DNA of 64,000 nucleotides from Pseudomonas sp. GM21 (GTDB taxonomy: Bacteria; Pseudomonadota; Gammaproteobacteria; Pseudomonadales; Pseudomonadaceae). The stretch lies in contig NZ_AKJS01000010.1 in the NCBI RefSeq assembly GCF_000282215.1, positions 121,370 through 185,369 on the forward strand, written 5' to 3'. Within the stretch, counting starts at the first letter, position 1. The number at the start of each line of letters is the position of its first letter. Shown in pieces: positions 44,451 through 53,157 of the stretch. The notes under the pieces are model-generated. The model was not told where the DNA came from and made no database searches. It was given only the letters and a program-made list of their open reading frames with translations. The translations under genes were made by a program, and so were the position numbers.

Positions 44451-45121
44451 TGAGCGCCAAGCAAAACATCCTCGCCAAACTTCGGAAAAGTCTGACCGGC
44501 ACCACGCCTGTGCCTGACGAGTTTGACGTCGAACTGGTGACAGCGCCCTACACCTATACCGCTGAACAACGCATCCCGCAGCTGCGCAAATTGATGGAAG
44601 CGGTGCACACCGAAATTCATCTGACGTCGAGCGACGGCTGGCCTTCGCTATTAGCTCAGTTGTTGCAGGATCGCCAATTGCCAAGCCTGTTGATCGCGCC
44701 GACTACGCCTCACGGTCAACGCCTCTCACAGCATTGGGCGAATAATCCGGGGCTGCCGACACTCAAGGCCTACGGCCGCCCGATTGAAGAGTGGAAAGCC
44801 GAGTTGTTCAATGACACCCCGGCCAGCCTGACCGGCACCCTCGGCGCCATCGCCGCGACCGGCAGCCTGATTCTGTGGCCAACGCGCGAAGAACCGCGTT
44901 TGATGAGCCTGGTACCGCCGGTGCATTTCGCCCTGCTGAAGGCTAGCGAGATCCGCGACAACTTTTATCAGGTACAGCAGGAATTCAACTGGGCCCAAGG
45001 CATGCCGACCAACGCTCTGCTGGTGTCCGGTCCGTCGAAAACCGCCGACATTGAACAGATACTGGCCTACGGCGCTCATGGTCCGAAAGACTTGGTGGTT
45101 TTGATCCTGGAGGACCAATGA
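44450..45121 (+). CDS. lutC: Lactate utilisation protein LutC/LldG
   Basis: 223 residues, MSAKQNILAKLRKSLTG onward, a LUD-domain protein with SLTGTLGAIAATGSLILWPT and LMSLVPPVHFALLKASEIRD. Third subunit of the LutABC complex. Overlaps lutB by one base (TGATG) and dld by ATGA. Confidence 0.92.
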   Translation: MSAKQNILAKLRKSLTGTTPVPDEFDVELVTAPYTYTAEQRIPQLRKLMEAVHTEIHLTSSDGWPSLLAQLLQDRQLPSLLIAPTTPHGQRLSQHWANNPGLPTLKAYGRPIEEWKAELFNDTPASLTGTLGAIAATGSLILWPTREEPRLMSLVPPVHFALLKASEIRDNFYQVQQEFNWAQGMPTNALLVSGPSKTADIEQILAYGAHGPKDLVVLILEDQ

Positions 45122-47928
45122 GTCTACCGGCGGCTTTCCTGAAAGATGCGCAGCAACTGATCCCCCAAGAGCGACGTTTCGACGACCCGCTGTCTACATT
45201 GGCCTTCGGCACTGACGCCAGCTTCTATCGACTGATTCCGCAACTGGTGATTCGCGTCGAGTCGGAAGACGAAGTCGTCGCGCTGCTCAAACTGGCGCAA
45301 CGGGATCAGGTCCCGGTGACCTTCCGCGCCGCCGGCACCAGCCTGTCTGGCCAGGCCATCAGCGACTCGGTGCTGATCGTGCTGGGGGATAACTGGAACG
45401 CTCGCGAGATCCGCGGCCAAGGTACGCAAATCCGCCTGCAACCGGGTGTGATCGGCGCGCAGGCCAACGCTTGGCTGGCCCCGTTCGGACGCAAGATCGG
45501 CCCGGATCCGGCCTCGATCAACGCCTGCAAAATCGGCGGCATCGTCGCCAACAATGCCAGCGGCATGTGCTGCGGCACGGCACAGAACACCTATCACACG
45601 CTGGCCGGCATTCGGCTGGTACTGGCCGACGGTAGCCGCCTTGATACCGAGGACGCGGCCAGTGTCGCGGCGTTTCGTCAAAGCCACGCTTCACTGCTTG
45701 AACGTCTGGCCACCTTGGGCCGCGAGACCCGCGCCAATGCCGAATTGGCTGCGCGAATCCGCCACAAATACCGTCTGAAAAATACCACTGGCCTGTCACT
45801 CAATGCCCTGGTGGATTTCGACGAGCCTGTGGATATCTTGAGCCACTTGCTGGTGGGCTCCGAAGGCACCCTCGGCTTTATCAGCGCGGTGACTTACGAC
45901 ACGGTAATCGACCACCCGAACAAAGCCTCGGCGCTGATCGTGTTCCCCGACGTGGAAACCTGCTGTAACGCCGTGACCGTGCTGAAAAGCCAACCGGTGT
46001 CGGCCGTGGAACTGCTGGACCGGCGCAGTTTGCGCTCGGTGCAGAGCAAACCCGGCATGCCCGCTTTCGTACAGCATCTGTCGAACAATGCCTGCGCGCT
46101 GCTCATCGAATCCCGCGCCGCATCGTCCACCTTGCTGCAGGAACAACTGGCGCAAATCATGGCGTCGCTGACTTCGTTCCCGGTGGAGAAGCAGGTCGAC
46201 TTCACCGAAGACCCGGTGGAAAACGCCCGCCTCTGGGCGATCCGCAAAGACACCTTCCCCGCCGTCGGCGCCGTGCGTAAAACCGGCACAACCGTAATCA
46301 TCGAAGACGTGACCTTCCCGGTGGAACAACTGGCCATCGGGGTAAACCGCCTGATCGAGTTGTTCGACAAACATCACTACGACGAAGCGATCCTTTTCGG
46401 ACACGCGCTGGAAGGTAATCTGCACTTCGTCTTCACCCAGGGCTTCAACAACCCGGAAGAAGTCGCACGCTACCAGGCGTTCATGGACGACGTGGCGCAG
46501 TTGGTGGCAGTGGAATTCGGCGGTTCGCTGAAGGCTGAACACGGCACCGGACGCAACATGGCGCCCTTCGTCGAGCTGGAGTGGGGCAGTGATGCCTACC
46601 AATTGATGTGGCAGCTCAAACGCCTGCTCGACCCCAGCGGCATTCTCAACCCGGACGTGGTGCTCAGCGAAGACCCGCAAATCCACCTCAAGCACCTGAA
46701 ACCCTTGCCGGCCGCCGACGAGATTGTGGATAAGTGCATCGAGTGCGGTTTCTGCGAACCGGTGTGCCCCTCGAAAGGCCTGACCCTGAGCCCGCGCCAG
46801 CGCATCGTGATCTGGCGGGATATTCAGGCGAAAAAGCGCGCCGGCGTCGATACCACCGAACTCGAAGCGGCTTACGAATACCAAGGCATCGACACCTGCG
46901 CGGCCACCGGCCTTTGTGCGCAGCGCTGCCCTGTAGGCATCAATACCGGCGAGCTGGTGAAAAAGCTCCGCAGCCGTAACGCCAAGCATGTGAAAACGGC
47001 GAATTGGCTCGAAGGAAATTTCGCCACGGCACTGCAAGGCGCCCGCTTCACCCTGCACGTCGCCAACGGCGCGCGGATGCTGTTGGGAGCACCACGCCTG
47101 GCAAAACTTTCGGCGACACTGACCAAGCTGTCCAAAGGTCAGGTCCCGCAATGGACCAACGCCATGCCTCAACCGGAAAAAGCCATTCGCTTCAGTCCGA
47201 CCGTGTCGGACGAGCGCCCGCGGGTGGTGTATCTGGCGGCGTGTGTATCGCGGGTCATGGGCCCGGCGGCGGGTGATATAGAGCAAACGTCTCTGTACGA
47301 CAAAACCCGCAGGCTGCTGGAAAAGGCCGGTTACCAAGTGGTCTTCCCGGACAATCTGGACAACCTCTGCTGCGGCCAGCCATTTGCCTCCAAAGGTTAC
47401 GCCGAACAGGCCGAACACAAACGCCAGGAACTGATCGGCGCCTTGCTGCACGCCAGCCGCGGCGGCCTCGACCCGATTTACTGCGACACCAGTCCTTGCA
47501 CGTTACGGCTGGTTGAGGATTTGGGCGAGGTTCGACTGGACCTGTACGACCCGGTGCGTTTCATCCGTACGCATTTGATGGATCGCCTGGATTTCACGCC
47601 CCAGGAAGCACCGATTGCCGTGCACGTCACCTGCAGCACCCAGCATCTGGGCGAGAGCCAGGCGTTGATCGAGCTGGCGCGCAAGTGCAGCAAAACCGTG
47701 GTCATTCCGGAAGGCATTCACTGCTGCGGGTTTGCCGGCGACAAGGGATTCACTACGCCGGAATTGAATGCTCATGCGTTGAGAACGCTCAAGGACGCGG
47801 TTCAGCAGTGCAGCGAGGGAATCTCGACCAGTCGCACTTGTGAGATAGGGCTGACACAACACAGCACAATTGACTACCACGGGCTAGTCTATCTAGTGGA
47901 CCGCGTTACCAAGGCCAGGGTGACCTGA
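45118..47928 (+). CDS. dld: FAD/Fe-S D-lactate dehydrogenase (Dld-II type)
   Basis: 936 residues. An FAD_binding_4 domain (VTFRAAGTSLSGQAISDSVL; GGIVANNASGMCCGTAQNTY), FAD-oxidase C domain (HALEGNLHFVFTQGF, KAEHGTGRNMAPFVELEWG), then two 4Fe-4S motifs (CIECGFCEPVCPS; CAATGLCAQRCPVGINTG) and two CCG-type Cys motifs (LCCGQPFASKGYAEQAEHK; GIHCCGFAGDKGF). This is a GlcD-GlcF-like fusion typical of respiratory D-lactate dehydrogenases. It completes an operon able to use both lactate isomers. Confidence 0.93.
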   Translation: MSLPAAFLKDAQQLIPQERRFDDPLSTLAFGTDASFYRLIPQLVIRVESEDEVVALLKLAQRDQVPVTFRAAGTSLSGQAISDSVLIVLGDNWNAREIRGQGTQIRLQPGVIGAQANAWLAPFGRKIGPDPASINACKIGGIVANNASGMCCGTAQNTYHTLAGIRLVLADGSRLDTEDAASVAAFRQSHASLLERLATLGRETRANAELAARIRHKYRLKNTTGLSLNALVDFDEPVDILSHLLVGSEGTLGFISAVTYDTVIDHPNKASALIVFPDVETCCNAVTVLKSQPVSAVELLDRRSLRSVQSKPGMPAFVQHLSNNACALLIESRAASSTLLQEQLAQIMASLTSFPVEKQVDFTEDPVENARLWAIRKDTFPAVGAVRKTGTTVIIEDVTFPVEQLAIGVNRLIELFDKHHYDEAILFGHALEGNLHFVFTQGFNNPEEVARYQAFMDDVAQLVAVEFGGSLKAEHGTGRNMAPFVELEWGSDAYQLMWQLKRLLDPSGILNPDVVLSEDPQIHLKHLKPLPAADEIVDKCIECGFCEPVCPSKGLTLSPRQRIVIWRDIQAKKRAGVDTTELEAAYEYQGIDTCAATGLCAQRCPVGINTGELVKKLRSRNAKHVKTANWLEGNFATALQGARFTLHVANGARMLLGAPRLAKLSATLTKLSKGQVPQWTNAMPQPEKAIRFSPTVSDERPRVVYLAACVSRVMGPAAGDIEQTSLYDKTRRLLEKAGYQVVFPDNLDNLCCGQPFASKGYAEQAEHKRQELIGALLHASRGGLDPIYCDTSPCTLRLVEDLGEVRLDLYDPVRFIRTHLMDRLDFTPQEAPIAVHVTCSTQHLGESQALIELARKCSKTVVIPEGIHCCGFAGDKGFTTPELNAHALRTLKDAVQQCSEGISTSRTCEIGLTQHSTIDYHGLVYLVDRVTKARVT

Positions 47929-47941
47929 AGCAAACATCAAG

Positions 47942-47963
47942 GAAGGCGTGTTTATGCGCCTTC
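47942..47963 (+). terminator. Probable terminator of the lactate operon
   Basis: GAAGGCG (47942-47948) pairs with CGCCTTC (47957-47963), 14 bp after the dld stop. Only a short U-rich tail (TGTAATGCTT) follows. Confidence 0.5.
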
Positions 47964-48127
47964 TGTAATGCTTCTTGCTGGAATCGACAGCCCTGCCGTA
48001 GAAAATTCGAACCCTGACTTGTCGCCGCAGTCCACCTATCAAGTCCCGCAAACGTGGGGCCTTCCAAAACTCGGCAGCTCGCCCAGATGGTCAGTGATGC
48101 CTGGTTCTTCAGTTCAAGGAGATGCAC

Positions 48128-48406
48128 ATGAAACATTCTGTACTGTTCGGCCTGTTCGTTACTGCTTCCCTGATGGCTTCTGCTTCATTTGCTGCTGAAG
48201 ACCTATGCGCGGTCAACCTGAAAACGATCGAAAATAACCAGGCGGAGTTCCAGAGTTCAGAAGACATGATGGGTACGATCAAGGAAGGCGTTGAGAAGGC
48301 CAAAGCGGATCAGGCAAAAGGTACTGAACAAGGCACTAAAGATTGCATTGGTGAAACGAGTGAGCTCATCCAGACCATGAAGAATGCCAAGAAAGGCGGT
48401 AAATAA
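48128..48406 (+). CDS. Small secreted protein, unknown
   Basis: 92 residues from the second ATG (48128), best spaced from AAGGAG. A clear Sec signal peptide, MKHSVLFGLFVTASLMASAS then FAAEDLC, with cleavage after SFA. The mature 70 residues are charged and helical, with two cysteines (DLC, KDCIGET) that could form one disulphide, and end in Lys/Gly. I recognise no family. It stands alone between the lactate operon and ssrA, with its own terminator. Confidence 0.75.
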   Translation: MKHSVLFGLFVTASLMASASFAAEDLCAVNLKTIENNQAEFQSSEDMMGTIKEGVEKAKADQAKGTEQGTKDCIGETSELIQTMKNAKKGGK

Positions 48407-48417
48407 CCGCAGCGCTC

Positions 48418-48441
48418 AGGGCCAACCTTCGGGTTGGCCTT
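48418..48441 (+). terminator. Terminator of the small secreted protein gene
   Basis: AGGGCCAACC, TTCG loop, GGTTGGCCTT, just after the stop codon; an extra-stable C(TTCG)G loop, though the U-tract is short. Confidence 0.75.
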
Positions 48442-48506
48442 CTGAGCCTTGTTGGCGTACACTGCGCAGGCTTGTTGCTCACTTTGATTCACAGAGCAGC
48501 AGGCTC

Positions 48507-48900
48507 GGGGCCGTTTAGGATTCGACGCCGGTTGCGAAACTTTAGGTGCATGCCGAGTTGGTAACAGAACTCGTAAATCCACTGTTGCAACTTCTTATAG
48601 TTGCCAATGACGAAACCTACGGGGAATACGCTCTCGCTGCGTAAGCAGCCTTAGCCCTTCCCTCCTGGTACCTTCGGGTCCAGCAATCATCAGGGGATGT
48701 CTGTAAACCCAAAGTGATTGTCATATAGAACAGAATCGCCGTGCAGTACGTTGTGGACGAAGCGGCTAAAACTTACACAACTCGCCCAAAGCACCCTGCC
48801 CGTCGGGTCGCTGAGGGTTAACTTAATAGACACGGCTACGCATGTAGTACCGACAGCGGAGTACTGGCGGACGGGGGTTCAAATCCCCCCGGCTCCACCA
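48507..48900 (+). ncRNA. ssrA: Transfer-messenger RNA (tmRNA)
   Basis: 394 nt. The 5' GGGGCCGTTTAGGATTCGAC and 3' GTTCAAATCCCCCCGGCTCC ACCA ends form the tRNA-Ala-like domain, including the G3-U identity pair. The tag frame starts at GCC (48603) and ends at TAA (48642-48644), encoding ANDETYGEYALAA, a normal LAA-ending degradation tag. It rescues stalled ribosomes with SmpB. Its 3' end is a frequent integration site, and the DNA just downstream is prophage debris. Confidence 0.97.
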
Positions 48901-48913
48901 AATGCGACACCAA

Positions 48914-48938
48914 CGAAGCCCGCCCAGTGCGGGCTTCG
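48914..48938 (+). terminator. ssrA terminator
   Basis: CGAAGCCCGC (48914-48923) pairs with GCGGGCTTCG (48929-48938), 13 bp after the CCA end of tmRNA. Confidence 0.8.
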
Positions 48939-49118
48939 CTGCATCTGGGGGTTCATGTGTTGCTGAAGGTTGTTGTGGATTCATGTCGATTCACGTCAGT
49001 TTCAGCAGCTTTTCAGCAACATCCTCCCCGGCGTTCTGCCGACCGAACACACTCCCTGCATAAAGGAAAGATTCATAGGACGATGGCTGTCAAGGCACAT
49101 CCTTAAAGAAGACATGGT

Positions 49119-49294
49119 GACCCAGGCGAGTGCGAGCGCCTTCAGGGTATGCCCGACGACTACACGCTGATCCCATGGCGCGGCAAGCCAGCCAGTGAAT
49201 GTCCGGACGGCCCGCGTTACAAGGCGATCTGGAACAGCAAGGCGGTCACCGTCGTTCGCTGGATCGGCCAGCGCTTCCTCCGCCAGATCACACC
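49119..49294 (+). pseudogene. Remnant: C-terminal tail of a C5-cytosine DNA methyltransferase
   Basis: The frame reads GECERLQGMPDDYTLIPWRG then ASECPDGPRYKAIWNSKAVT and VVRWIGQR. Intact phage-type Dcm enzymes have RECERLQGFPDDYTLIPWRG and RYKALGNSMAV here (family motifs IX-X); the conserved GNSMA has become WNSKA. Nothing upstream encodes the catalytic PC or ENV motifs. It is the decayed end of a prophage methylase left beside ssrA. Confidence 0.75.
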
Positions 49295-49420
49295 CAGCCA
49301 TACGGATAAAGGATCGTGCAGCACCGCTCGATACTGCAATGCCAATCCCATTCTTGCACCCTATTGCGCCAACACGATCCCGTGCATGACACGGCGCGCC
49401 CTTAAGCCTAAAGCCTTCGA

Positions 49421-49630
49421 CACTGGCTCGCGTGTGAGCTGATCCAACTGGCGGGCGGCTGGACTGAGGATCATCACCTCGATGAATACGAAGCCCTGAA
49501 GAAAGTCGCCGTTAAATGGATAAACTTCAGCAACAGAAAATTCATACCAGCAGCACTAAGACAAAATTCCGTATGCGCCCACGCTTACAACAAAAAAATG
49601 ACGCCATATTTCTATTGTCGCATACGTTAA
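49421..49630 (+). pseudogene. Second open fragment in the ssrA-proximal relic
   Basis: A frame without a good start reads HWLACELIQLAGGWTEDHHL then DEYEALKKVAVKWINFSN before turning into AT-rich, non-coding-looking sequence. I cannot name a family. Together with the methylase tail it suggests a degraded element; the rest of 48940-49765 holds no gene I can support. Confidence 0.3.
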
Positions 49631-49765
49631 TTTCCATAAATTACACTACAAAGAAAACAAGAAATTGACGTCAAAAACAAACTTTAATTAATGCATTTTT
49701 TTAGTGGCTAAATGCCATTTTTTGTATTTAAATCGCTTCATACCTGTATCGGTGCCATTACAACA

Positions 49766-50209
49766 ATGAACCGCCCTCAACTTTTCAGCATTATTGCCCT
49801 CCAACTAGGCGTTGTTTTTACCGTTTTTGCGCAGGAGAGCGTTAACAGTACCGCAAGTGTTGATCAACACCGAACGCTTAACCATAAAGACGTCGGGGGG
49901 GTCGTGATTGGACAGACAATCACCATGGCGGGGCGAGCGTTTTACGACAGTTTTGCCATTGCGTGGAGTGAAAAGGATGAGGCCGGAAACTTCACAGTTG
50001 CCATTACCGAGCGACCAACCGCGCGCCTGGGTAGTCAGGTGTTTGTCGACTACGGCAACCGTCGCCTTTTTCAGATGTTTCTTCCGCCAAACCGCACGCT
50101 CATTCCTGCCATTGGAACTAACGCAGCTGCTCAGGTTTACCAGGCAATTCTTGATTACCAACTAGCACAGTTTTTTGGCGATCCCGACTTGGGGCGCGAC
50201 GAGCTATGA
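49766..50209 (+). CDS. csgE: Curli production factor CsgE
   Basis: 147 residues from the ATG at 49766, which starts a clean signal peptide (MNRPQLFSIIALQLGVVFTV then FAQES). GVVIGQTITMAGRAFYDSFA, FTVAITERPTARLGSQVFVD and YGNRRLFQMFLPPNR are the CsgE family core. In the periplasm CsgE caps CsgG and steers curlin to the pore. First gene of the curli operon; overlaps csgF by ATGA. DNA is AT-richer than the core genome. Confidence 0.88.
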   Translation: MNRPQLFSIIALQLGVVFTVFAQESVNSTASVDQHRTLNHKDVGGVVIGQTITMAGRAFYDSFAIAWSEKDEAGNFTVAITERPTARLGSQVFVDYGNRRLFQMFLPPNRTLIPAIGTNAAAQVYQAILDYQLAQFFGDPDLGRDEL

Positions 50210-50646
50210 AAGGCACCTATATGCACCGTATTTCTTTGGCTGTAATCAACCTGACGCTTTTGTTTGGCTTAGTACATACCGCACACGCCAGCGAACTCGT
50301 ATACGTGCCCAACAACCCTTCCTTCGGCGGTAACCCGCTGAACGGCCCGGTACTGTTGAACCAGGCGCAGGCGCAAAATGACCATACTGAAAAGTCGTCC
50401 TCTTCGGCTTCCGGACAGACTGCTCTGACTCAATTTAACAGCATGTTGCAAAGCGCCATTCTAAGCCGGGTGTCCTCTGCCGTGACCTCGAGCATCGTCG
50501 GCGCCGACGGCCAACTTTCACCCGGGGTTGTTGAGACCACCGACTTCCGCATCGCGATTACCAATCTTCAAGGTGGGCTGCTGCAAATTGTTACCACCGA
50601 CAAGAACACCGGACAGACCACACAGTTTCAAGTCAATCAACCATAA
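50206..50646 (+). CDS. csgF: Curli production factor CsgF
   Basis: 146 residues; start overlaps the csgE stop (an in-frame ATG at 50221 is the alternative). A signal peptide (ISLAVINLTLLFGLVHTAHA) is followed by SELVYVPNNPSFGGNPLNGP, the conserved N-terminus that inserts into the CsgG channel, and a C-terminal DFRIAITNLQGGLLQIVTTD. CsgF anchors the nucleator at the cell surface. Confidence 0.9.
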   Translation: MKGTYMHRISLAVINLTLLFGLVHTAHASELVYVPNNPSFGGNPLNGPVLLNQAQAQNDHTEKSSSSASGQTALTQFNSMLQSAILSRVSSAVTSSIVGADGQLSPGVVETTDFRIAITNLQGGLLQIVTTDKNTGQTTQFQVNQP

Positions 50647-50711
50647 AAGCTGCTGTAAAACCAACCCGCAATACCCTACCAATAAGCACATACTCAAAAA
50701 GGATGTTTGTA

Positions 50712-51698
50712 ATGCACTCACGTAAATCACTTCTGTCTCTCGCAGTTCTGGTAGCACTGTCCGGTTCGGCCATGGCTGACTCCAGCAGCGTCAATACTAC
50801 GCAGAACGGTTCCAGTAACAAATTGAACGTTGACCAGAGCGGTGCGACCGGATCATCGATCAGTATCAATCAGACTGGCCGCAACAACATTGCTGGCACC
50901 GTCTCAGCCCCCAAAACACCGATCAATCAGACCGCTACCTACAGTGCTCTGAGCATCAACCAAAATGGGGCTAACAACAGTGCCGCCGCTAACCAGGCTG
51001 GTAACAATAACGGTGCGGTCATCAATCAAATTGGCGAAAACATCCAGCGTGCCGATCTGACACAGGCCGGCAGCTTCAGCAACGCTACAATCGCGCAAGA
51101 CAACAACTTCAACACATCGGCCAGTATCAATCAGGGTGGCAGCAACAATAATACAGCTACCGCATCTCAAAATATTAACCGTGGCACCAGCGCTACTATT
51201 ACTCAATCCGGAAGTTACACCGCCGGCACCATTTCTCAGCAAGACAACACCAGCGCTGTAGCCAGCCTTCATCAAGCAGGTAATGGCAACACCGGCACCG
51301 TGGCTCAGCAGAAAAACATCCAGGTTTCGGCCAGCCTGCAGCAAAGCGGCAACAGCAACATCGGTTATGTGCAGCAAGTCAACTCTGGCTTCAGCTCGGC
51401 TAATGCCCTGCAATCAGGTGACTTCAACAGTGCCACTGTTTACCAGAACGGCAGTGTCCTGAACGCTGACGTTAAACAATATGGCAACAACAACTCTGCC
51501 TCCAGCACTCAAACCGCGTCCTTCAACGAAGAATCGCTGCTGCAAATCGGTACCAACAACCGCGCTGTTGTGAGCCAGACCGGCAATGGACTCCTTGCCA
51601 CCAACACCGTTGGCCTGACCCAGGCAGGCAATAATCTGACTGCTAACGTCAGCCAGACGGGCGGCAACGGCAACGTCGCTACTATCTACCAGCACTAA
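50712..51698 (+). CDS. Enlarged CsgA-like major curlin
   Basis: 328 residues from the ATG at 50712 (MHSRKSLLSLAVLVALSGSA then MADSS, signal peptide). The mature protein is built of about 25 half-repeats of 11-12 residues centred on QxGxxN or a close variant (SINQNGANN, ANQAGNNN, TITQSGSYT, LQQSGNSN, VKQYGNNN, LTQAGNNL), roughly 12 strand-turn-strand units. E. coli CsgA has five. It ends VATIYQH. Several units have lost the Gly/Asn (TASQNINRG, TVAQQKNIQ). Amyloid fibre subunit, by family. Confidence 0.88.
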   Translation: MHSRKSLLSLAVLVALSGSAMADSSSVNTTQNGSSNKLNVDQSGATGSSISINQTGRNNIAGTVSAPKTPINQTATYSALSINQNGANNSAAANQAGNNNGAVINQIGENIQRADLTQAGSFSNATIAQDNNFNTSASINQGGSNNNTATASQNINRGTSATITQSGSYTAGTISQQDNTSAVASLHQAGNGNTGTVAQQKNIQVSASLQQSGNSNIGYVQQVNSGFSSANALQSGDFNSATVYQNGSVLNADVKQYGNNNSASSTQTASFNEESLLQIGTNNRAVVSQTGNGLLATNTVGLTQAGNNLTANVSQTGGNGNVATIYQH

Positions 51699-51708
51699 GT
51701 TGTTTAAC

Positions 51709-51737
51709 CCCGCCGATTTTTTCGGCGGGTTTTTTTT
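51709..51737 (+). terminator. Strong terminator between the csgA-like gene and csgG
   Basis: CCCGCCG (51709-51715), TTTTTT-type loop, CGGCGGG (51723-51729), then T8. An intrinsic terminator inside the curli operon; read-through would give low csgG relative to curlin. Confidence 0.92.
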
Positions 51738-51756
51738 GTGCAGGAAGAGAAAGAAA

Positions 51757-52659
51757 ATGCGTGTCCGTTCGTTATTGTCGATTGTATCTGCCGCAATACT
51801 ACTCGCTGGTTGTGTCACGTCTCGACCCGCGTCGACCTTGTCCCCGGCAACGCTCGCGCCCGCTACACAGAGCCTCCGTGACTTGACTAACCTGCCTGCG
51901 CCTGCTGGCCCTATCAGTGTCGCGGTATATGGCCTGCGCGATCAGACCGGCCAATACAAACCGGCGCCTGACAGCTCGTTTTCAACCTCGGTGACCCAAG
52001 GGGCTGCATCGCTCTTAATCACCGCGCTGCGAGATTCCCGCTGGTTCAAACCGGTCGAACGTGAAAACCTGCAAGATCTGCTCACAGAACGCAAAATAAT
52101 CCGTGCACTAGAGGATCCCCAAGACAAGGCCCAAGGCCAGTTACCGCCATTACGTGCTGCTAACATGGTAATTGAGGGCGCCATCGTCGCCTATGAAAGC
52201 AATGTTAGAACAGGTGGCATTGGTGTTCGTTATCTAGGCGTCGGGCCATCGGAGTTGTACCGGCAAGATCAGGTTACGGTCAACTTGAGGGCGGTAGACA
52301 TCAGAACTGGCGACATTATTCAGAGCATCACGACGACCAAAACAGTGTTTTCGATTCAGGTCGACTTCGGCATTTTCCGCTTCGTCTCATTCAAACACCT
52401 GCTAGAAGTTGAAACAGGGTTGTCGCGCAACGAACCTGTTCAGCAATGCGTGCGCGAAGCGATTGAAACCGCACTGATCCACATGATTGCCCAAGGAGCC
52501 CGCGACGGTAGCTGGAACCTGAAGAACCCGGACGATCTCCACAAACCGTTGTTGCAAGGCTATCTAAAAAGTTATGACGAACTCATGACCACCTTGCCGG
52601 CTGCCCCAATCGAAAGTCTATTGCTAACAAACGGAGAGATTAATGGCGCTCAAAAATAA
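51757..52659 (+). CDS. csgG: Curli secretion pore CsgG
   Basis: 300 residues from the ATG at 51757 behind AGGAAGAG. A lipoprotein signal ends in ILLAGC. PISVAVYGLRDQTGQYKPAP, SSFSTSVTQGAASLLITALR, FKPVERENLQDLLTERKIIR and GIGVRYLGVGPSELYRQDQV are the CsgG core, with the constriction loop near SSFSTSVTQG. Nonameric outer-membrane pore. Its end overlaps the csgB-like start by 17 nt. Confidence 0.94.
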   Translation: MRVRSLLSIVSAAILLAGCVTSRPASTLSPATLAPATQSLRDLTNLPAPAGPISVAVYGLRDQTGQYKPAPDSSFSTSVTQGAASLLITALRDSRWFKPVERENLQDLLTERKIIRALEDPQDKAQGQLPPLRAANMVIEGAIVAYESNVRTGGIGVRYLGVGPSELYRQDQVTVNLRAVDIRTGDIIQSITTTKTVFSIQVDFGIFRFVSFKHLLEVETGLSRNEPVQQCVREAIETALIHMIAQGARDGSWNLKNPDDLHKPLLQGYLKSYDELMTTLPAAPIESLLLTNGEINGAQK

Positions 52660-53152
52660 TCGTCGCTGGTGGCTGGCCGCTACGCTGTCCGCCACCTGCG
52701 CACTATGCCAGGCAGCAGACCTGACCCCCGAGACGCGCTATGCCGGCATAACCGTGGGCAACAGCGTCGCCACCATTTCGCAGATCGGCTCGTACAACAA
52801 AACACGAGTCGATCAGAATGGCGCCGCACAACGTCTTGCTCAAAGTCAGGTGGGGATTGGCAATCGGGCGGTGATCAACCAAAGCAATGTTGTCAATTCG
52901 ATTTCTGCCAAGCAGGAAGGATTGAACAACGGTCTGGAGATCAATCAATCTGGTGCTTACAACCAGACCGGCGTCGTGCAGCAAGGCACTTCCAACCTGG
53001 CCAGTGTCGTTCAGAACGGTGCGTACAATCAGGCGTTTGTCGGCCAGTATGGGCAAGCTAACCAGGCGACAGTTGATCAAACCGGGTTCGGTGGTACGGT
53101 CTCGATCATACAGCACGGCGATAACATGAGCGCCAACGCGACGCAGAGGTAA
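52643..53152 (+). CDS. csgB: CsgB-like curlin nucleator
   Basis: 169 residues with a signal peptide (MALKNNRRWWLAATLSATCA then LCQAADL). About 11-12 half-repeats (TISQIGSYN, VINQSNVVN, AKQEGLNN, EINQSGAYN, VDQTGFGG, IIQHGDNM). The end, NATQR, recalls the basic VTQR tail of E. coli CsgB, which with its size suggests the nucleator. Overlap with csgG points to coupled translation. Confidence 0.8.
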   Translation: MALKNNRRWWLAATLSATCALCQAADLTPETRYAGITVGNSVATISQIGSYNKTRVDQNGAAQRLAQSQVGIGNRAVINQSNVVNSISAKQEGLNNGLEINQSGAYNQTGVVQQGTSNLASVVQNGAYNQAFVGQYGQANQATVDQTGFGGTVSIIQHGDNMSANATQR

Positions 53153-53157
53153 ACCCT

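Noticed and set aside
45796..47451. 551-residue minus-strand frame across dld
   Set aside because: Antisense shadow; the plus strand encodes a full FAD/Fe-S enzyme with all motifs.
50712..51698. Short tandem repeats suggestive of a CRISPR array
   Set aside because: The periodicity is at the protein level (curlin half-repeats of 11-12 codons) with variable DNA; no identical repeats with unique spacers.
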